From assembly GCA_030686995.1 (NCBI GenBank), contig CM060695.1, forward strand, positions 97,554,871 to 97,618,870: DNA of 64,000 nucleotides, written 5' to 3'. This document shows positions 46,170-56,482 of this stretch, one piece after another. The position numbers and the translations under genes were made by a program. Every line of letters begins with the position of its first letter. The first letter of the stretch is position 1. Below the pieces are notes generated by a model, which was given only the letters and a program-made list of their open reading frames with translations, had not been told where the DNA came from and made no database searches. This DNA comes from Artemisia argyi. Its lineage: Eukaryota; Streptophyta; Magnoliopsida; Asterales; Asteraceae.

Positions 46170-47952
46170 TGATGAGTGTGTAAATACTCATCATTTCTGT
46201 CACATTTAGACTGCAAAAACATCTGAAAACACACATGAATGCCTTAAAATACATAAAATATCCCTGGATTGTGTTTTTATGAAAAAGGATTGAAAACTGA
46301 TGAAAAACAACATATTTCACATAATTTACAGTTTCAGTCCCTGAACTTTGAAAAATTGGCAAATCTAGTCCCTGGTAATCAAAAACTTGTTAAATATCAT
46401 CTAAGGTCCTTAGGGATTCATAAGTTGTCAAGTTTAGTCCTTTAAAGTTAAAAATTGCAAAATGACAACGTTAGTCCCTCAAGTTTGAAAAATGTCAAAA
46501 TTAGTCCTTAAGATTTTAAAAATGGAAAAATATTAAAAATAAACCATATACTATTCATGAATGGCATAATTGGTCCTTGTGATAACATTGTGATATTTAC
46601 AGGTTCAGTCCCCCAAAAATCCAAAATTACATTTTAGGTCCTTGGGCTTTTACAACCTAAAACCAAACCGGACCCTAAATATTAAAACCTAAAACTAAAA
46701 CCAAACCTAATACAACCCAACACAACACCCCAGCCCACCTTACCCTTTCCAGGCCCAAAATACAAAAGCCCACACCCCTTTTTTATATAAAACGGGCGTT
46801 GACCCGTTTGACCCTCCCAAAACCGCCAACACTGTTCATCCCTCTCCCTCACCCCTGCAACACCAAACCACCCTCCACCTCCCTGATATTCCACCTCACC
46901 ACCACCTGTCTACCTCCACTTCACCCTCTAAAACCTCATCATACCAACCCTTAATTGCAATAAATGCTTCTCCACCACTTTTCCTCAAAACCATCACACT
47001 TTCCCCTATTTTGCTACTAAACCACCCCAACTTAGCTACTGACCATCTCAATATTGTCCCCTTAACTTATACAACATTCCAAGGTGCATTAATTGGGAAA
47101 TATCGGCTGCAAGTTATCTGTTTCACTTTTAGCGCCAAAAGCACATTCAAAGGCCAAGATCAATTTGACTAATCCAATGGTCTATATTGTTTATGGGAAA
47201 TGTTCAGAAACCAAGTGGGTTTGCAAAAGATCTATAAAGAAGCAAGGTGAGGCATTGTAAAAAATCTATCTAGTGTAATTTTAGTTGCTTAAATTCATAT
47301 TAATCAAATTTCCATTTCCAGTGTATTTCCAAGCTTTTAAGCTTTTTATTAAGATATTTTAGTGTGAATCAAAGTTACTTTCAGTATCAATTTCAAGTAT
47401 TGTCTTTTGAATTCAGTTTATGCTATTTTACTTCAAAAATCTCAATAGTGTCTTAATGTTGTTAGAAGTGTTGATTACAGACTCATAAGCTCATATAAGC
47501 TCATAATATAGCTTCTGTAAGCTATTAGAACTATTAAAACCAGTGTTAATCATAAAACTCAAAAATACATAAAAATCAAGAAAAATAGGTGAAAAATAAA
47601 AAATCATTGAAGATTATGAAGAAAGCAAGGAGAAGGGTGTATTTTGGATTGCCCTTGGGTTAGTATCTTAGTGGTAAGCTTATAAGAGTGTCCTTTGGTC
47701 CTTGTTCTTGGTTTCTCAGCTTGAAGCACTTGTAAGCCATTTTTTTACCAATATTTGCATTTCACTGTATATGTATGCTATATGATCTTGTTTGTGTATT
47801 TTCATGATCTTATGTTGTTGTTAAGTGGTTTTATTAATTGATATCAGTTGCTTGTTTGTTGAAATTTGTAGTTGCTTAAAATTTCATCTTCACAGTTAAA
47901 ACACCATCTTGGTCATTTCTGAGTTTGATGCTTGTGTTCTTGGTATTTCATG

Positions 47953-49041
47953 TGTGGAAAACTAGAAGGGGGGTTGAATAGCTTTGAAACTTTCCGTTTG
48001 ATCAAAGATATATGCACAAACACAATATATATAACATGCAAGTAAAGGAAAGAAACGATCAAACCACAACACGAGTATTTATCGTGGTTCGGCTACAAGG
48101 ACTCTTTTTCCTTGCCCTACGTCCACGCCCCGAGTATCCAACTCGAGAGTTTCTTTCACTAGTCAACAAGCTCCTTTCACCGGTGGAGAAAACCTTACAC
48201 GTCGCTTATACTTTTACCGACACAAAGCTAAATGTCGAGTTCTTTTACAAGGGCACAACCACTCCCGTTTAGTTCTTTTACTAGGGTACAACAACTCCCA
48301 ACACTCTTTGTATTTTGAGGACTAAAATACTAACCACTCACTTCAGAATATACACAAACAAATGACGCGTAAACAACACGAGTTTACACAATACTAAGCT
48401 ACCAAGTCTTGCAACGTTGTGTTGGAAACTTGTAACTTTAGACGACCTTGTGAGCTTCTTTGCTACAAAAGGAAACTTCACATTTACAATGTTAAGAGGT
48501 TAGAAGAAAAGGATCAGTGTGTGTGTAAAATATGTGCTCAAGAGGTTAGCCAAAAATCAAGTTATGGCTTGGTATTTATAGCACAACAAACTGTGTGCTC
48601 GGCGGATCAGGCGGAACCCTCAAATGGGTTCCGCCCGTGTACCCCCAGGGTACCGCTGGGTCTGCAGTAGGTTTTTGCAATTACTCTTCAAACCAAACAA
48701 GGTCTTGTCTCATAACTTCTATCAACCAAACAATGTCACATCACTTAAAGTAAGTCAAACATGATACTTGCAAGCAACATGAAAGCAAGTCAAACACATA
48801 ACTTGCCATAAATACATAATGACAAAACTTGCCATAAATGTGATGTGACTATTTCTAATTTAAGAAATAAACTTGTGTTATGTTTTATGAAATGTAAAAT
48901 GTAGCAAAAGTCTTGTTTATGCAAGTCTTAAAAACTAAGAATATGTTTTGCTTAAAACTAAAGTTTACATTTTGTCGTTAACAAAACTTAGCGAAGATCG
49001 TAAAATATAAATAACATTTTTAGGCGATATTTGTATTAACA
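47953..49041 (-). repeat. 3' LTR of the Copia element
   Basis: 1089 bp. It lacks about 38 bases (after GGTTGAATAG) that the other LTR has. The GC-rich word block lies at 48598-48665 and the TATA box (minus-strand GCTATAAATACC) at about 48570-48582. Confidence 0.94.
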
Positions 49042-49060
49042 ATCTCCCCCTTTTTGTTGA
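49042..49060 (-). other. polypurine tract
   Basis: The minus-strand reading AACAAAAAGGGGGAGATT directly precedes the LTR start TGTTAATAC. It primes plus-strand DNA synthesis during reverse transcription. Related CTCCCCC motifs recur at 49191, 49245 and 49263. Confidence 0.85.
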
Positions 49061-49588
49061 TGACAAAACATAAACTTTGTTTTTAAGTAACACACAAAAT
49101 CTTGGTTTTTAAGACTTAAAAAAAATTATATTAACCTTGTTTTACTTAAGAGATGAAGAGCACATCAAGTATTGAAGGTTTAATATATTTCTCCCCCTTT
49201 TTGTCGAAACAAAAAGTAGAGTAGCGAAGCGGAATAATCGCCATGCTCCCCCTTAGTCGATACTCCCCCTAAATGGAGTACCAATATGGGAAACATGGAT
49301 TTTGAGACCTACAAAAAAATGGTTAGTTGGTGATATATATAGTTAAGCTTGTAGTTACCACACACAATGCAACCACAAAGACAACACAACATTGATCAAC
49401 CAACAATGCACAAAAGGAAGTAGAAAGAAATTTCATTCCAAGTAAAATTTTGACTTATAAAAGTCAAAAGACAAGAAATGCTAACTATTCTTCTACTTAG
49501 TAACCAAAAACTAAAAAAAAATAACCAAGAAAATAATAAAAAAAAATCATACATTCCTAAGTTGGGGCAAACGGCCTCCAAGAGTTGT

Positions 49589-50473
49589 TTAGGATTTGTT
49601 GGGGTGGGAAAGTGCATCCAAACGTTCAATGACATGTTGGAATGCAAACCGGGTTTCATTTTGGAATTGGTGAAGCAAGGTTTTTATGCTTTCACCCATT
49701 TGCTCACAATTTGAGCAAATATGGGGATGGTTGGGTGAAAATGGGTTGGTTTTGGTTTCTTGGTTTAGGGGTTGGTTTGGTTTTGGTTCTTGGGTGGAGG
49801 ATGGATTTGGTATTGATTCAAGCAAGGTGGTTTGAAATTCCATTGCTTGATGAAGTTGGTTGTCAACCATGCTTTGTATTTCCTCATAAGAAGGAAAGAA
49901 AGACTCATAGGTATGGGCTTGAGAAGGAGGTGGAGTTGGGTGATCATGGTGTTCAAAATTTGGTTCTCCATAGAGAGGACCATGGATTTCACGGTAGATT
50001 GGGTGAAATAACAACGGTTTGGGTGGTTGGTACACTTGTTGTGGTGGTTGGTTAAGTTCAAGATCATCATCAAGATCAAGAATTGACCTTGGTGATTGGT
50101 TTGCAAAAGGTGGGGGTTGATTATGTCTTGGTGGAAGATCATTTAAATCTTGGACATATGGGCGTGGTGATGTTGGAGGAGACCCAAAAAGTTCCATAGG
50201 TTCAATTTTTGGTAATGGTTGAGTTGGAGCACTTGGTGGAGTTGGGTCAATAGGTGATTTAGTAGGTGGTGGAGTGTGCTCATTTGGTTGTTTGGGTGAT
50301 GGAGATGGAGAGGCAAGATTCAAAAAGTGTTCATTTTTTATGGGTGAGGTGAATTCATCCGAAGATGAGGAGCTAATGTTGATGGATTGGTTTGACCATA
50401 GTGGTTTTACACTAATCCGGGCGGTTCTACGGATGGGTCGTGATGGTTGAGAGGTGTTTGTTGACTTGGTCAT
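49589..50473 (-). CDS. extra frame ORF4: Pro-rich protein, unknown function
   Basis: 294 residues between pol and the 3' LTR of the Copia element. Residues 1-60 are Ser/Thr/basic. Residues 60-235 are extremely rich in Pro and Gln, with runs such as PSPSPKQPNEHTPPPTKSP. Residues 240-290 include CSNCEQMGESIKTLLHQF and are helix and coiled-coil prone. I see no signal peptide or membrane segment. SIRE elements are known to carry an envelope-like frame here with Pro-rich and coiled-coil parts; the resemblance is architectural only, and I recognise no family. A TATA-like sequence on the minus strand lies at about 50543-50560, some 70-90 bases before the ATG. The frame is intact in a young element, which argues for a use. 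Confidence 0.7.
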   Translation of the reverse strand: MTKSTNTSQPSRPIRRTARISVKPLWSNQSINISSSSSDEFTSPIKNEHFLNLASPSPSPKQPNEHTPPPTKSPIDPTPPSAPTQPLPKIEPMELFGSPPTSPRPYVQDLNDLPPRHNQPPPFANQSPRSILDLDDDLELNQPPQQVYQPPKPLLFHPIYREIHGPLYGEPNFEHHDHPTPPPSQAHTYESFFPSYEEIQSMVDNQLHQAMEFQTTLLESIPNPSSTQEPKPNQPLNQETKTNPFSPNHPHICSNCEQMGESIKTLLHQFQNETRFAFQHVIERLDALSHPNKS

Positions 50474-51470
50474 TGTTTAAAATGGTTTAAAGTTTCATAA
50501 TTTGTGATGAAGAAGGTGTGGTTTGAGAGTGTTTAGGATGGTTTAATTTATAGTGATGAAGATTTGTGGGAAGGAGTGTTTGGATTTGATGTTAGTCCAT
50601 ACAAAAATGGTGGTTCCTAATGATTTGGAAAACTTAATTGTGGGTTGTCATGTCATGGAAGTCAATCCAATGAAAATGGTGAAGTGAGAAGACAAGTTTA
50701 GCACTAAATGCATAGTGGTTTTGGTAGATTTTGGTTGTATAAATCTCAGGGATTTCAAGGATCCCTTAGAAGGGCTCCTTCCTTTATGTTTGAGGGGTCC
50801 TTGAGGTTGTCATGGTTAAATTTGAATTTTGGCGGGAATTGGTTTTGGTTAAGTTCATGGAAGAAGGAGTATCCTATTATGCTAAACACATTGCAAGTAA
50901 TGGGTTTCTACCTAAAAGGATTGGATTTTGTTGTTTCAATGTTGAATTGGCGAAAAAGAAAACAAAAATTCTGCAGGCAACTGGCGGCACCCTGGAAATA
51001 CACAGGCGGAACCCAAATTAGGGTGCCGTCTGGTCCGTTGGGCCAAACCTGGGTTACCCAGATTTTGCACTGGCGGAACTCAATTTTGGGATCCGCCGGA
51101 TCCGCCAGGCCTGAAAAACTTCACAGTCCGCGTTTTTGACCCGCGAAACGATTTTCAAAATTTTCGAAAACTCCTAAAACCAAAAATATAATTCATATCT
51201 GGTTAGGAAATGCAAAAATTAGACATGTAGACACTCATATCATAAGACTTTGACCGGGGGCTAGCGAAATTCACTAAACTTAGTGAAAATTTGATAATCA
51301 AGAAAATTTGACAACTTGCCAAAAGTTGTCTTCCTGCAACATTGTTAGTTAAAACATGTTCCATAGTGTATCAAACATTGTACTAACACACAAATACATC
51401 ACAAAGATTGTTTAAACTACCAAATTGTTCCAATAGCACCTTGTGCCAAACACTCCTAACACACCCGCAC
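50474..51470 (-). other. spacer between ORF3 and ORF4 with GC-rich word block
   Basis: A block at about 50974-51115 repeats GGCGGAACCC, GGGTGCCG and GGATCCGCC words with CTGCAG at its edge. These are the same words as in the LTR promoter region. Otherwise non-coding; small plus-strand frames here look like chance. Confidence 0.7.
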
Positions 51471-52580
51471 TCATTGACGGTCCATCTTCTTCTTCATCTT
51501 CCCGAGGAATCTCCTGATGTTTTTGAACATCCCTTTTGTTTGCTTGAATTCCTCTGACTCATTTGGAATATCCGGAAGTTGGGAAAGGTATTCTAGAGGT
51601 GGGAGCCTAGAGTTTGGCAAATTGTCATCTTCACTCACTGAGGAAGAAGAGGAGGAGGTAGGGGGATGAGGACGTTTTCCTTGGGCTCTATACATTCTCT
51701 TATCACTTAGAGGCACAAATGTATGTGGAATGAGAGAGTAGTCAAGTTGAAGACGGTTAGGAGTTGGAGGAATGGGTGCAATGAACCTAAAGAGACGGGT
51801 CAAGAACATTCCATATGGCATAGCCGTTGTGCCATGCACGGGAATGTCGGCCATTCTCTTGGCCATGTAGTAAGCAAGATTGAAAGGTTGCCTAGTGGAC
51901 AAAGAGTAGAGCATGTAGCATAGGCAAAGGTTGATATGGTCTCGGTTTCCTATGGTGCTTATAACATTGGCTCTAAGGACTTCCTCCTATTTCTTGAATT
52001 GGGGCAAGAGTTCATTAAGTTCCATTCCATATGGATCTTTATCAACCTCATTACCCGTTCGGGTTCTCCTAGTAGTGGTTGTCCTAACAAAGAGGTGGTT
52101 ACGGAGTACATCTTTTGACACAAGTGGGGTATCATAAGGATGGAAACGGTCATCTAGGGTGTCAAGGGTTGAGAGGGAGTGCAAATCGGAGTAGATACAA
52201 GTACCTTGGTTTGGAATTCCTAGGATTTGAGCAAACTCCTCAAGAGTGAAGGAGTATTGATTGCCACTAACCCTAAAGTTGACGGATAAATAATCATAAT
52301 CACCCGTGGATAGAGTGACGGATGCATAGAACTCAAGAATGAATCTAGGACAAATAGGCTCGTCTAAAGTCAAAAGACACTCAAAGTTGATTGTGGCAAA
52401 TTCGGCATAAAGGTTTGTGCCTTCTAGGAAAGACGGGTCAATGGTTCTACCCTCATGGACATAGCGTTTTTCTAGGGCTTTGAAAATGTTGACTTGGTTT
52501 GGGGTAAGGCCTTTGGTTTTGTGGTGTTTTGGGAGGTACTTAATTGTGTCCTTATGGTCGTAATGGGTTAGAGGAGGCAT
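51471..52580 (-). pseudogene. extra frame ORF3: plant-mobile-domain-like protein with one stop
   Basis: One continuous frame of 370 codons broken by a single TAG at 51987-51989 (codon 198). Upstream part: NIFKALEKRYVHEGRTIDPS, then FRVSGNQYSFTLEEFAQILG, which recalls the Athila ORF1 / plant mobile domain pattern. Downstream part: LSTRQPFNLAYYMAKRM, PYGMFLTRLFRFIAP, then a Ser-rich linker and a basic C-terminus (FLGKMKKKMDRQ). The function of this domain in retroelements is not established. The TAG could be a recent mutation or, less likely, a readthrough site. It lies about 700 bases downstream of the LTR-like word block at 53293-53365. Confidence 0.7.
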
Positions 52581-53262
52581 GGTGATACCTAGAACAACAA
52601 AAATTTCACATTTTAGTTTAAGTAAACTACTATTTTAATGTGGATGTTCTAGTGTGTGCCTATATGAAAACAATGTGGAGGTGCGGTTATCTTGACTCAT
52701 TTTTATGCATCAAAAATGTTTTATAATGCAAGTTTTGTTATAAAAACAAAAGATAACCCAAACACTCCTAGGTCAATGTAGCTTCGTTTGAATGTACCCG
52801 AAAATACATATTGGTTATGTATTCCCTTTAGCATTCAAGAGACATTATGCAAGTGATGTTTTGAACATAACGTTTTGATTTTGTATTCTCAATGTGAGAC
52901 GAAAAAGTATTTGTCCTACTTGTGAGAAATTTTTGCAAGAATTTGACATGGGGTGGTTTAGCAAACATGTTTACACTAAGTAAGAATGCAATTCCTAACT
53001 ATGGGGAACATGATTAGTTTTGTTAAACACCTAATTTTATGCATGAATTTTACAAGTTTAATGCATAACCCCAAGTTTTTGTTTTTGTGCAAAAATAGAA
53101 TTCCTAGACTCAGATCAGGATTGTAATCAAGTTTAGAATACTTACAATGATGATGGATTAGTAATGTGATTGGATTGAAGACCAGAATTTCGTGGGTATG
53201 GATGAGAGAAATGGTGAATAGTAACCGTTTTGGAAGTGGTGGTGTGAAATAATGGGTGTTTG

Positions 53263-53365
53263 GTTTAATATAAACTAATGGATTGATTCTGCAGGTCGAC
53301 GGACACGGCGGATCCCAAATTTGGGTTCCGTCCGTTATGGCTCAGGGTTCCGCCGACCCTGCTGA
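53263..53365 (-). promoter_or_regulatory. LTR-like word block with TATA-like site before ORF3
   Basis: GC-rich words CGGCGGATCCCAAATTTGGG, GGTTCCGTCCG and GGGTTCCGCC lie at about 53293-53365. On the minus strand a TATA-like TTTATATTAAACC follows about 20 bases downstream (53263-53276). In the LTR the same CGGCGGATC word sits a similar distance from TATAAATA. Possible internal promoter for ORF3; inference. Confidence 0.45.
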
Positions 53366-53422
53366 AAAAAAAATTGTTATGGATTTGTTTTGATTTTTGT
53401 GATTTTTGTCTAATGTCCAGAA

Positions 53423-56400
53423 CTACAATGTAGGTTCCATGAGTCCTAAGCCTAGCCTAAGAAGGTTAAAAGGTTCACGTTTAAGAGGTTTGGTGAGAAT
53501 GTCGGCTATGTTGTCTTCGGAAGAAACTTTCTCAATTGAGATATTTCCTTTTTGAACGTTGTCGCGAAGGAAATGATGACGGATTTCAATATGTTTGCTA
53601 CGAGCATGTTGAACCGGGTTTTTGCTGAGATCAATGGCACCTTTGTTGTCACAAAGAATTGTGATGTCGTTGAGTTGAATTCCGTAGTCGACAAGAGCTT
53701 GCTTCATCCAAAGAGCTTGTTGACATGCCTTTCCGGCCGAAACGTACTCGGCTTCCGTTGTTGAGATAGCAAGAGCCGTTTGCTTCTTCGAGAACCATGA
53801 GGTGAGACAATGTCCAACAAAAGTACAAATACCACTTGTGCTTTTTCTATCGACATAGTCACCGGCATGATCCGAGTCGGCATACACTATGGTGTCTATT
53901 CCCGTTCCTTTGGGATACCATAAACCTAAATGTGTAGTGCCCTTAATATACCTAAATATCCTTTTAACGGCTTCAAGATGGGTAGTTTTAGGATTTTCTT
54001 GAAAACGAGCACATAGACAAACACTAAACATAATGTCGGGTCTACTAGCCGTTAGGTAAAGTAGACTACCAATCATACCTCTATACTTAGTGCTATCTAC
54101 GGATTCACTTTCCTCATCCTTGGTGAGTTTAGTTTCCGTGGACATGGGAGTTTTGATAGGTTTCGAATCTTCTAATCCAAATTTCTTAAGCATGTCCTTA
54201 ATGTACTTAGATTGGTTAAAGAAGATACCATCTTCTAGTTGTTTAATTTGGAGTCCTAGGAAAAAGTTGAGTTCTCCCATCATACTCATTTCAAACTCGT
54301 CATGCATGATTTTTGAGAAATCCACACATAATTCTTGACAAGTTGATCCGAATATAATGTCATCAACATAGATTTGGACTATGATAATATGTGAATCTTT
54401 CTTCTTAGTGAAGAGAGTATTATCAACTAAGCCCATGGTGTATTTATGGTCAACTAAGAAGGTTTTAAGTCGATCATACCATGCTTTTGGAGCTTGCTTA
54501 AGTCCGTAAAGAGCCTTTTTAAGTTTGTAAACATAATTAGGTTTTTCAAAATTGATGAAGCCCGGTGGTTGAGAAACATACACTTCTTCATTAATGACTC
54601 CGTTTAGAAATGCACTTTTGACGTCCATTTGAAAAAGTTTAAAATTATGTGCACACGCATAAGCAAGTAAGATTCTAATTGACTCGAGCCTAGCTACTGG
54701 AGCAAACGTTTCATCGTAGTCGATGCCTTCTTGTTGATTATATCCTTGTGCTACTAGCCTAGCTTTGTTTCTAGACACAATTCCAGTTTCATCCATTTTA
54801 TTACGAAAGACCCATTTCGTTCCAATTATTGTTTGACTCGTTGGTTGAGGAACTAATGTCCATACATCATTCCTAACAAATTGGTTTAATTCTTCTTGCA
54901 TTGCAATTACCCAAGACTCATCTTTAATGGCTTCGTTAATGTTTTTCGGTTCAATGGTTGACACGAAACAAAAGTAGTTGCTTTCATTTTGGACTTTTGA
55001 TCTTAGTGTTCTTTCGTTAATGTTGCCTATGACACTATCTAATGGATGACTTTTAGATTCTTTGACATTAGCAAGTTCTTTGTTTAATAGTTCATCTTCC
55101 TTGTCATTATCAAAGATTTCTTGACTTTCAATTGCTTGGCTTTCAACTAAGTCATCATCTACCAAAGGTGATGTCTTAGAGGGAGGTGGACTTTCGTCAA
55201 ATGTTACGTTCAACGATTCCTCGACTCTTAAGGTTTCTTTGTTTAAGACAATGTAAGCTTTACTATTTTGTGAATATCCAAGGAATACACCTTCATAAGA
55301 CTTTGGGTCAAATTTGGTGAGATAATCCTTGGTGTTAAGAATGAAGCATTTACTCCCAAACACTCTAAAGTATCCTAATGTAGGCTTTTTACCTTTATAA
55401 AGTTCATATGGTGTTTTATTCAAAAATCGTCTAATTAGGACTCGATTTAAAATGTACGTTGATGTGTCAACGACATTACACCAAAACTTTTGTGGAATAG
55501 TTTGTTCATTAAGCATTGTTCTACTCATCTCTTGTAATGTCCGATTTTTACGTTCCACTACACCATTAGATTGAGGAGTACGTGGAGCCGAAAAGTTATG
55601 AGTAATTCCATTATTATCACAAAATTTTCCAAATTGAAATTCATTATCAAATTCACGACCGTGATCCGTTCTAATAGACACAATATTAGATCCTACTTGA
55701 TTTTGAATTTTCTTACTTAGAATCTCAAATTTATCAAAAGCTTCATTTTTACTTTTCAAAAACTTAGTCCAAGTATAACGTGAGTAATCATCAACTATGA
55801 CCAAAGTATAGAAGTTGCCTCCATAACTTTGTATAGCCGATGGACCAAATAAATCCATATGTAAAAGTTCTAGACACCTAGACATAGACACCAAGTTTTT
55901 AGCCTTATGGCTACTATGGACTTGTTTACCGACTTTGCAAGCATCACAAAAGTGTTGGTCATATTTCAACTTGGGTAGGTTTCGAACTAAGTCTTTGGAG
56001 GAGAGGTTTTGGATTAGTCTCATGTTAGTGTGTCCTAAACGTCTATGCCATAAAGTTGAAGATTCATCTAATGAGGTAAGACAAAGTTTGTATCTAGATG
56101 TAGAATCCAACTTCATGACGTATACGTTGTACTTAAGGACACCTTTGGCTATGGTTATACCATCTTTAAGTATTTTACTACCGTTCTCACTAAAAAGAAC
56201 ATTATACTTATTACGACAAAGTTGACTAATACTAAGGAGATTAAATCCTAAGTTATCAACATGAGCAACATCATCTATAGAAAGGGAGTCATGAGAGATT
56301 GTACCTTTTCCGATGATTTTGCTCCTAGCATTACTACCAAACGTAACATTACCTCCATCACATTTGTGATATGTAGAGAAGAGGCTTTTATTACCCGTCA

Positions 56401-56464
56401 TGTGCCTTGAACAACCGCTATCTTTGATCCATTCATCCGGATCCAAACAAACTTTGAGGCACAC
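53423..56464 (-). CDS. pol: Copia pol (protease, integrase, RT, RNase H), uninterrupted
   Basis: A 1013-residue frame in Copia order. Protease active site [10 protein letters not shown] at 15-24. GAG-pre-integrase zinc finger LWHRRLGH ... HFCDAC at about 138-175. Integrase core with D204 (HMDLFGP), D267 (RTDHGREF) and E304 ([11 protein letters not shown]). Reverse transcriptase at about 536-780 ([11 protein letters not shown] at 612, catalytic YVDD at 699-702). RNase H at about 855-990 ([20 protein letters not shown]), ending with the ADILTKPL motif. All catalytic residues I can place are present. There is no ATG at the start; it is in the same frame as gag, after a TGA at 56483-56485 and a TAG at 56465-56467, so expression as a fusion would need readthrough of both stops. 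Confidence 0.93.
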   Translation of the reverse strand: MCLKVCLDPDEWIKDSGCSRHMTGNKSLFSTYHKCDGGNVTFGSNARSKIIGKGTISHDSLSIDDVAHVDNLGFNLLSISQLCRNKYNVLFSENGSKILKDGITIAKGVLKYNVYVMKLDSTSRYKLCLTSLDESSTLWHRRLGHTNMRLIQNLSSKDLVRNLPKLKYDQHFCDACKVGKQVHSSHKAKNLVSMSRCLELLHMDLFGPSAIQSYGGNFYTLVIVDDYSRYTWTKFLKSKNEAFDKFEILSKKIQNQVGSNIVSIRTDHGREFDNEFQFGKFCDNNGITHNFSAPRTPQSNGVVERKNRTLQEMSRTMLNEQTIPQKFWCNVVDTSTYILNRVLIRRFLNKTPYELYKGKKPTLGYFRVFGSKCFILNTKDYLTKFDPKSYEGVFLGYSQNSKAYIVLNKETLRVEESLNVTFDESPPPSKTSPLVDDDLVESQAIESQEIFDNDKEDELLNKELANVKESKSHPLDSVIGNINERTLRSKVQNESNYFCFVSTIEPKNINEAIKDESWVIAMQEELNQFVRNDVWTLVPQPTSQTIIGTKWVFRNKMDETGIVSRNKARLVAQGYNQQEGIDYDETFAPVARLESIRILLAYACAHNFKLFQMDVKSAFLNGVINEEVYVSQPPGFINFEKPNYVYKLKKALYGLKQAPKAWYDRLKTFLVDHKYTMGLVDNTLFTKKKDSHIIIVQIYVDDIIFGSTCQELCVDFSKIMHDEFEMSMMGELNFFLGLQIKQLEDGIFFNQSKYIKDMLKKFGLEDSKPIKTPMSTETKLTKDEESESVDSTKYRGMIGSLLYLTASRPDIMFSVCLCARFQENPKTTHLEAVKRIFRYIKGTTHLGLWYPKGTGIDTIVYADSDHAGDYVDRKSTSGICTFVGHCLTSWFSKKQTALAISTTEAEYVSAGKACQQALWMKQALVDYGIQLNDITILCDNKGAIDLSKNPVQHARSKHIEIRHHFLRDNVQKGNISIEKVSSEDNIADILTKPLKREPFNLLRLGLGLMEPTL

Positions 56465-56482
56465 CTATTTTATAAAAAACAC

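Noticed and set aside
48012..48272. 86-codon frame present in both Copia LTRs (also 58521-58781)
   Set aside because: Lies inside LTR sequence and is duplicated only because the LTR is; no recognisable domain.
49642..50055. Plus-strand frame opposite ORF4
   Set aside because: Trp/Gly-rich antisense of Pro-rich coding sequence.
56470..56482. A T6A heptamer-like slip site (minus strand GTGTTTTTTATAAAA) between Copia gag and pol
   Set aside because: Gag and pol are in the same frame and the TGA comes before the T run, so a -1 shift there would not join them.
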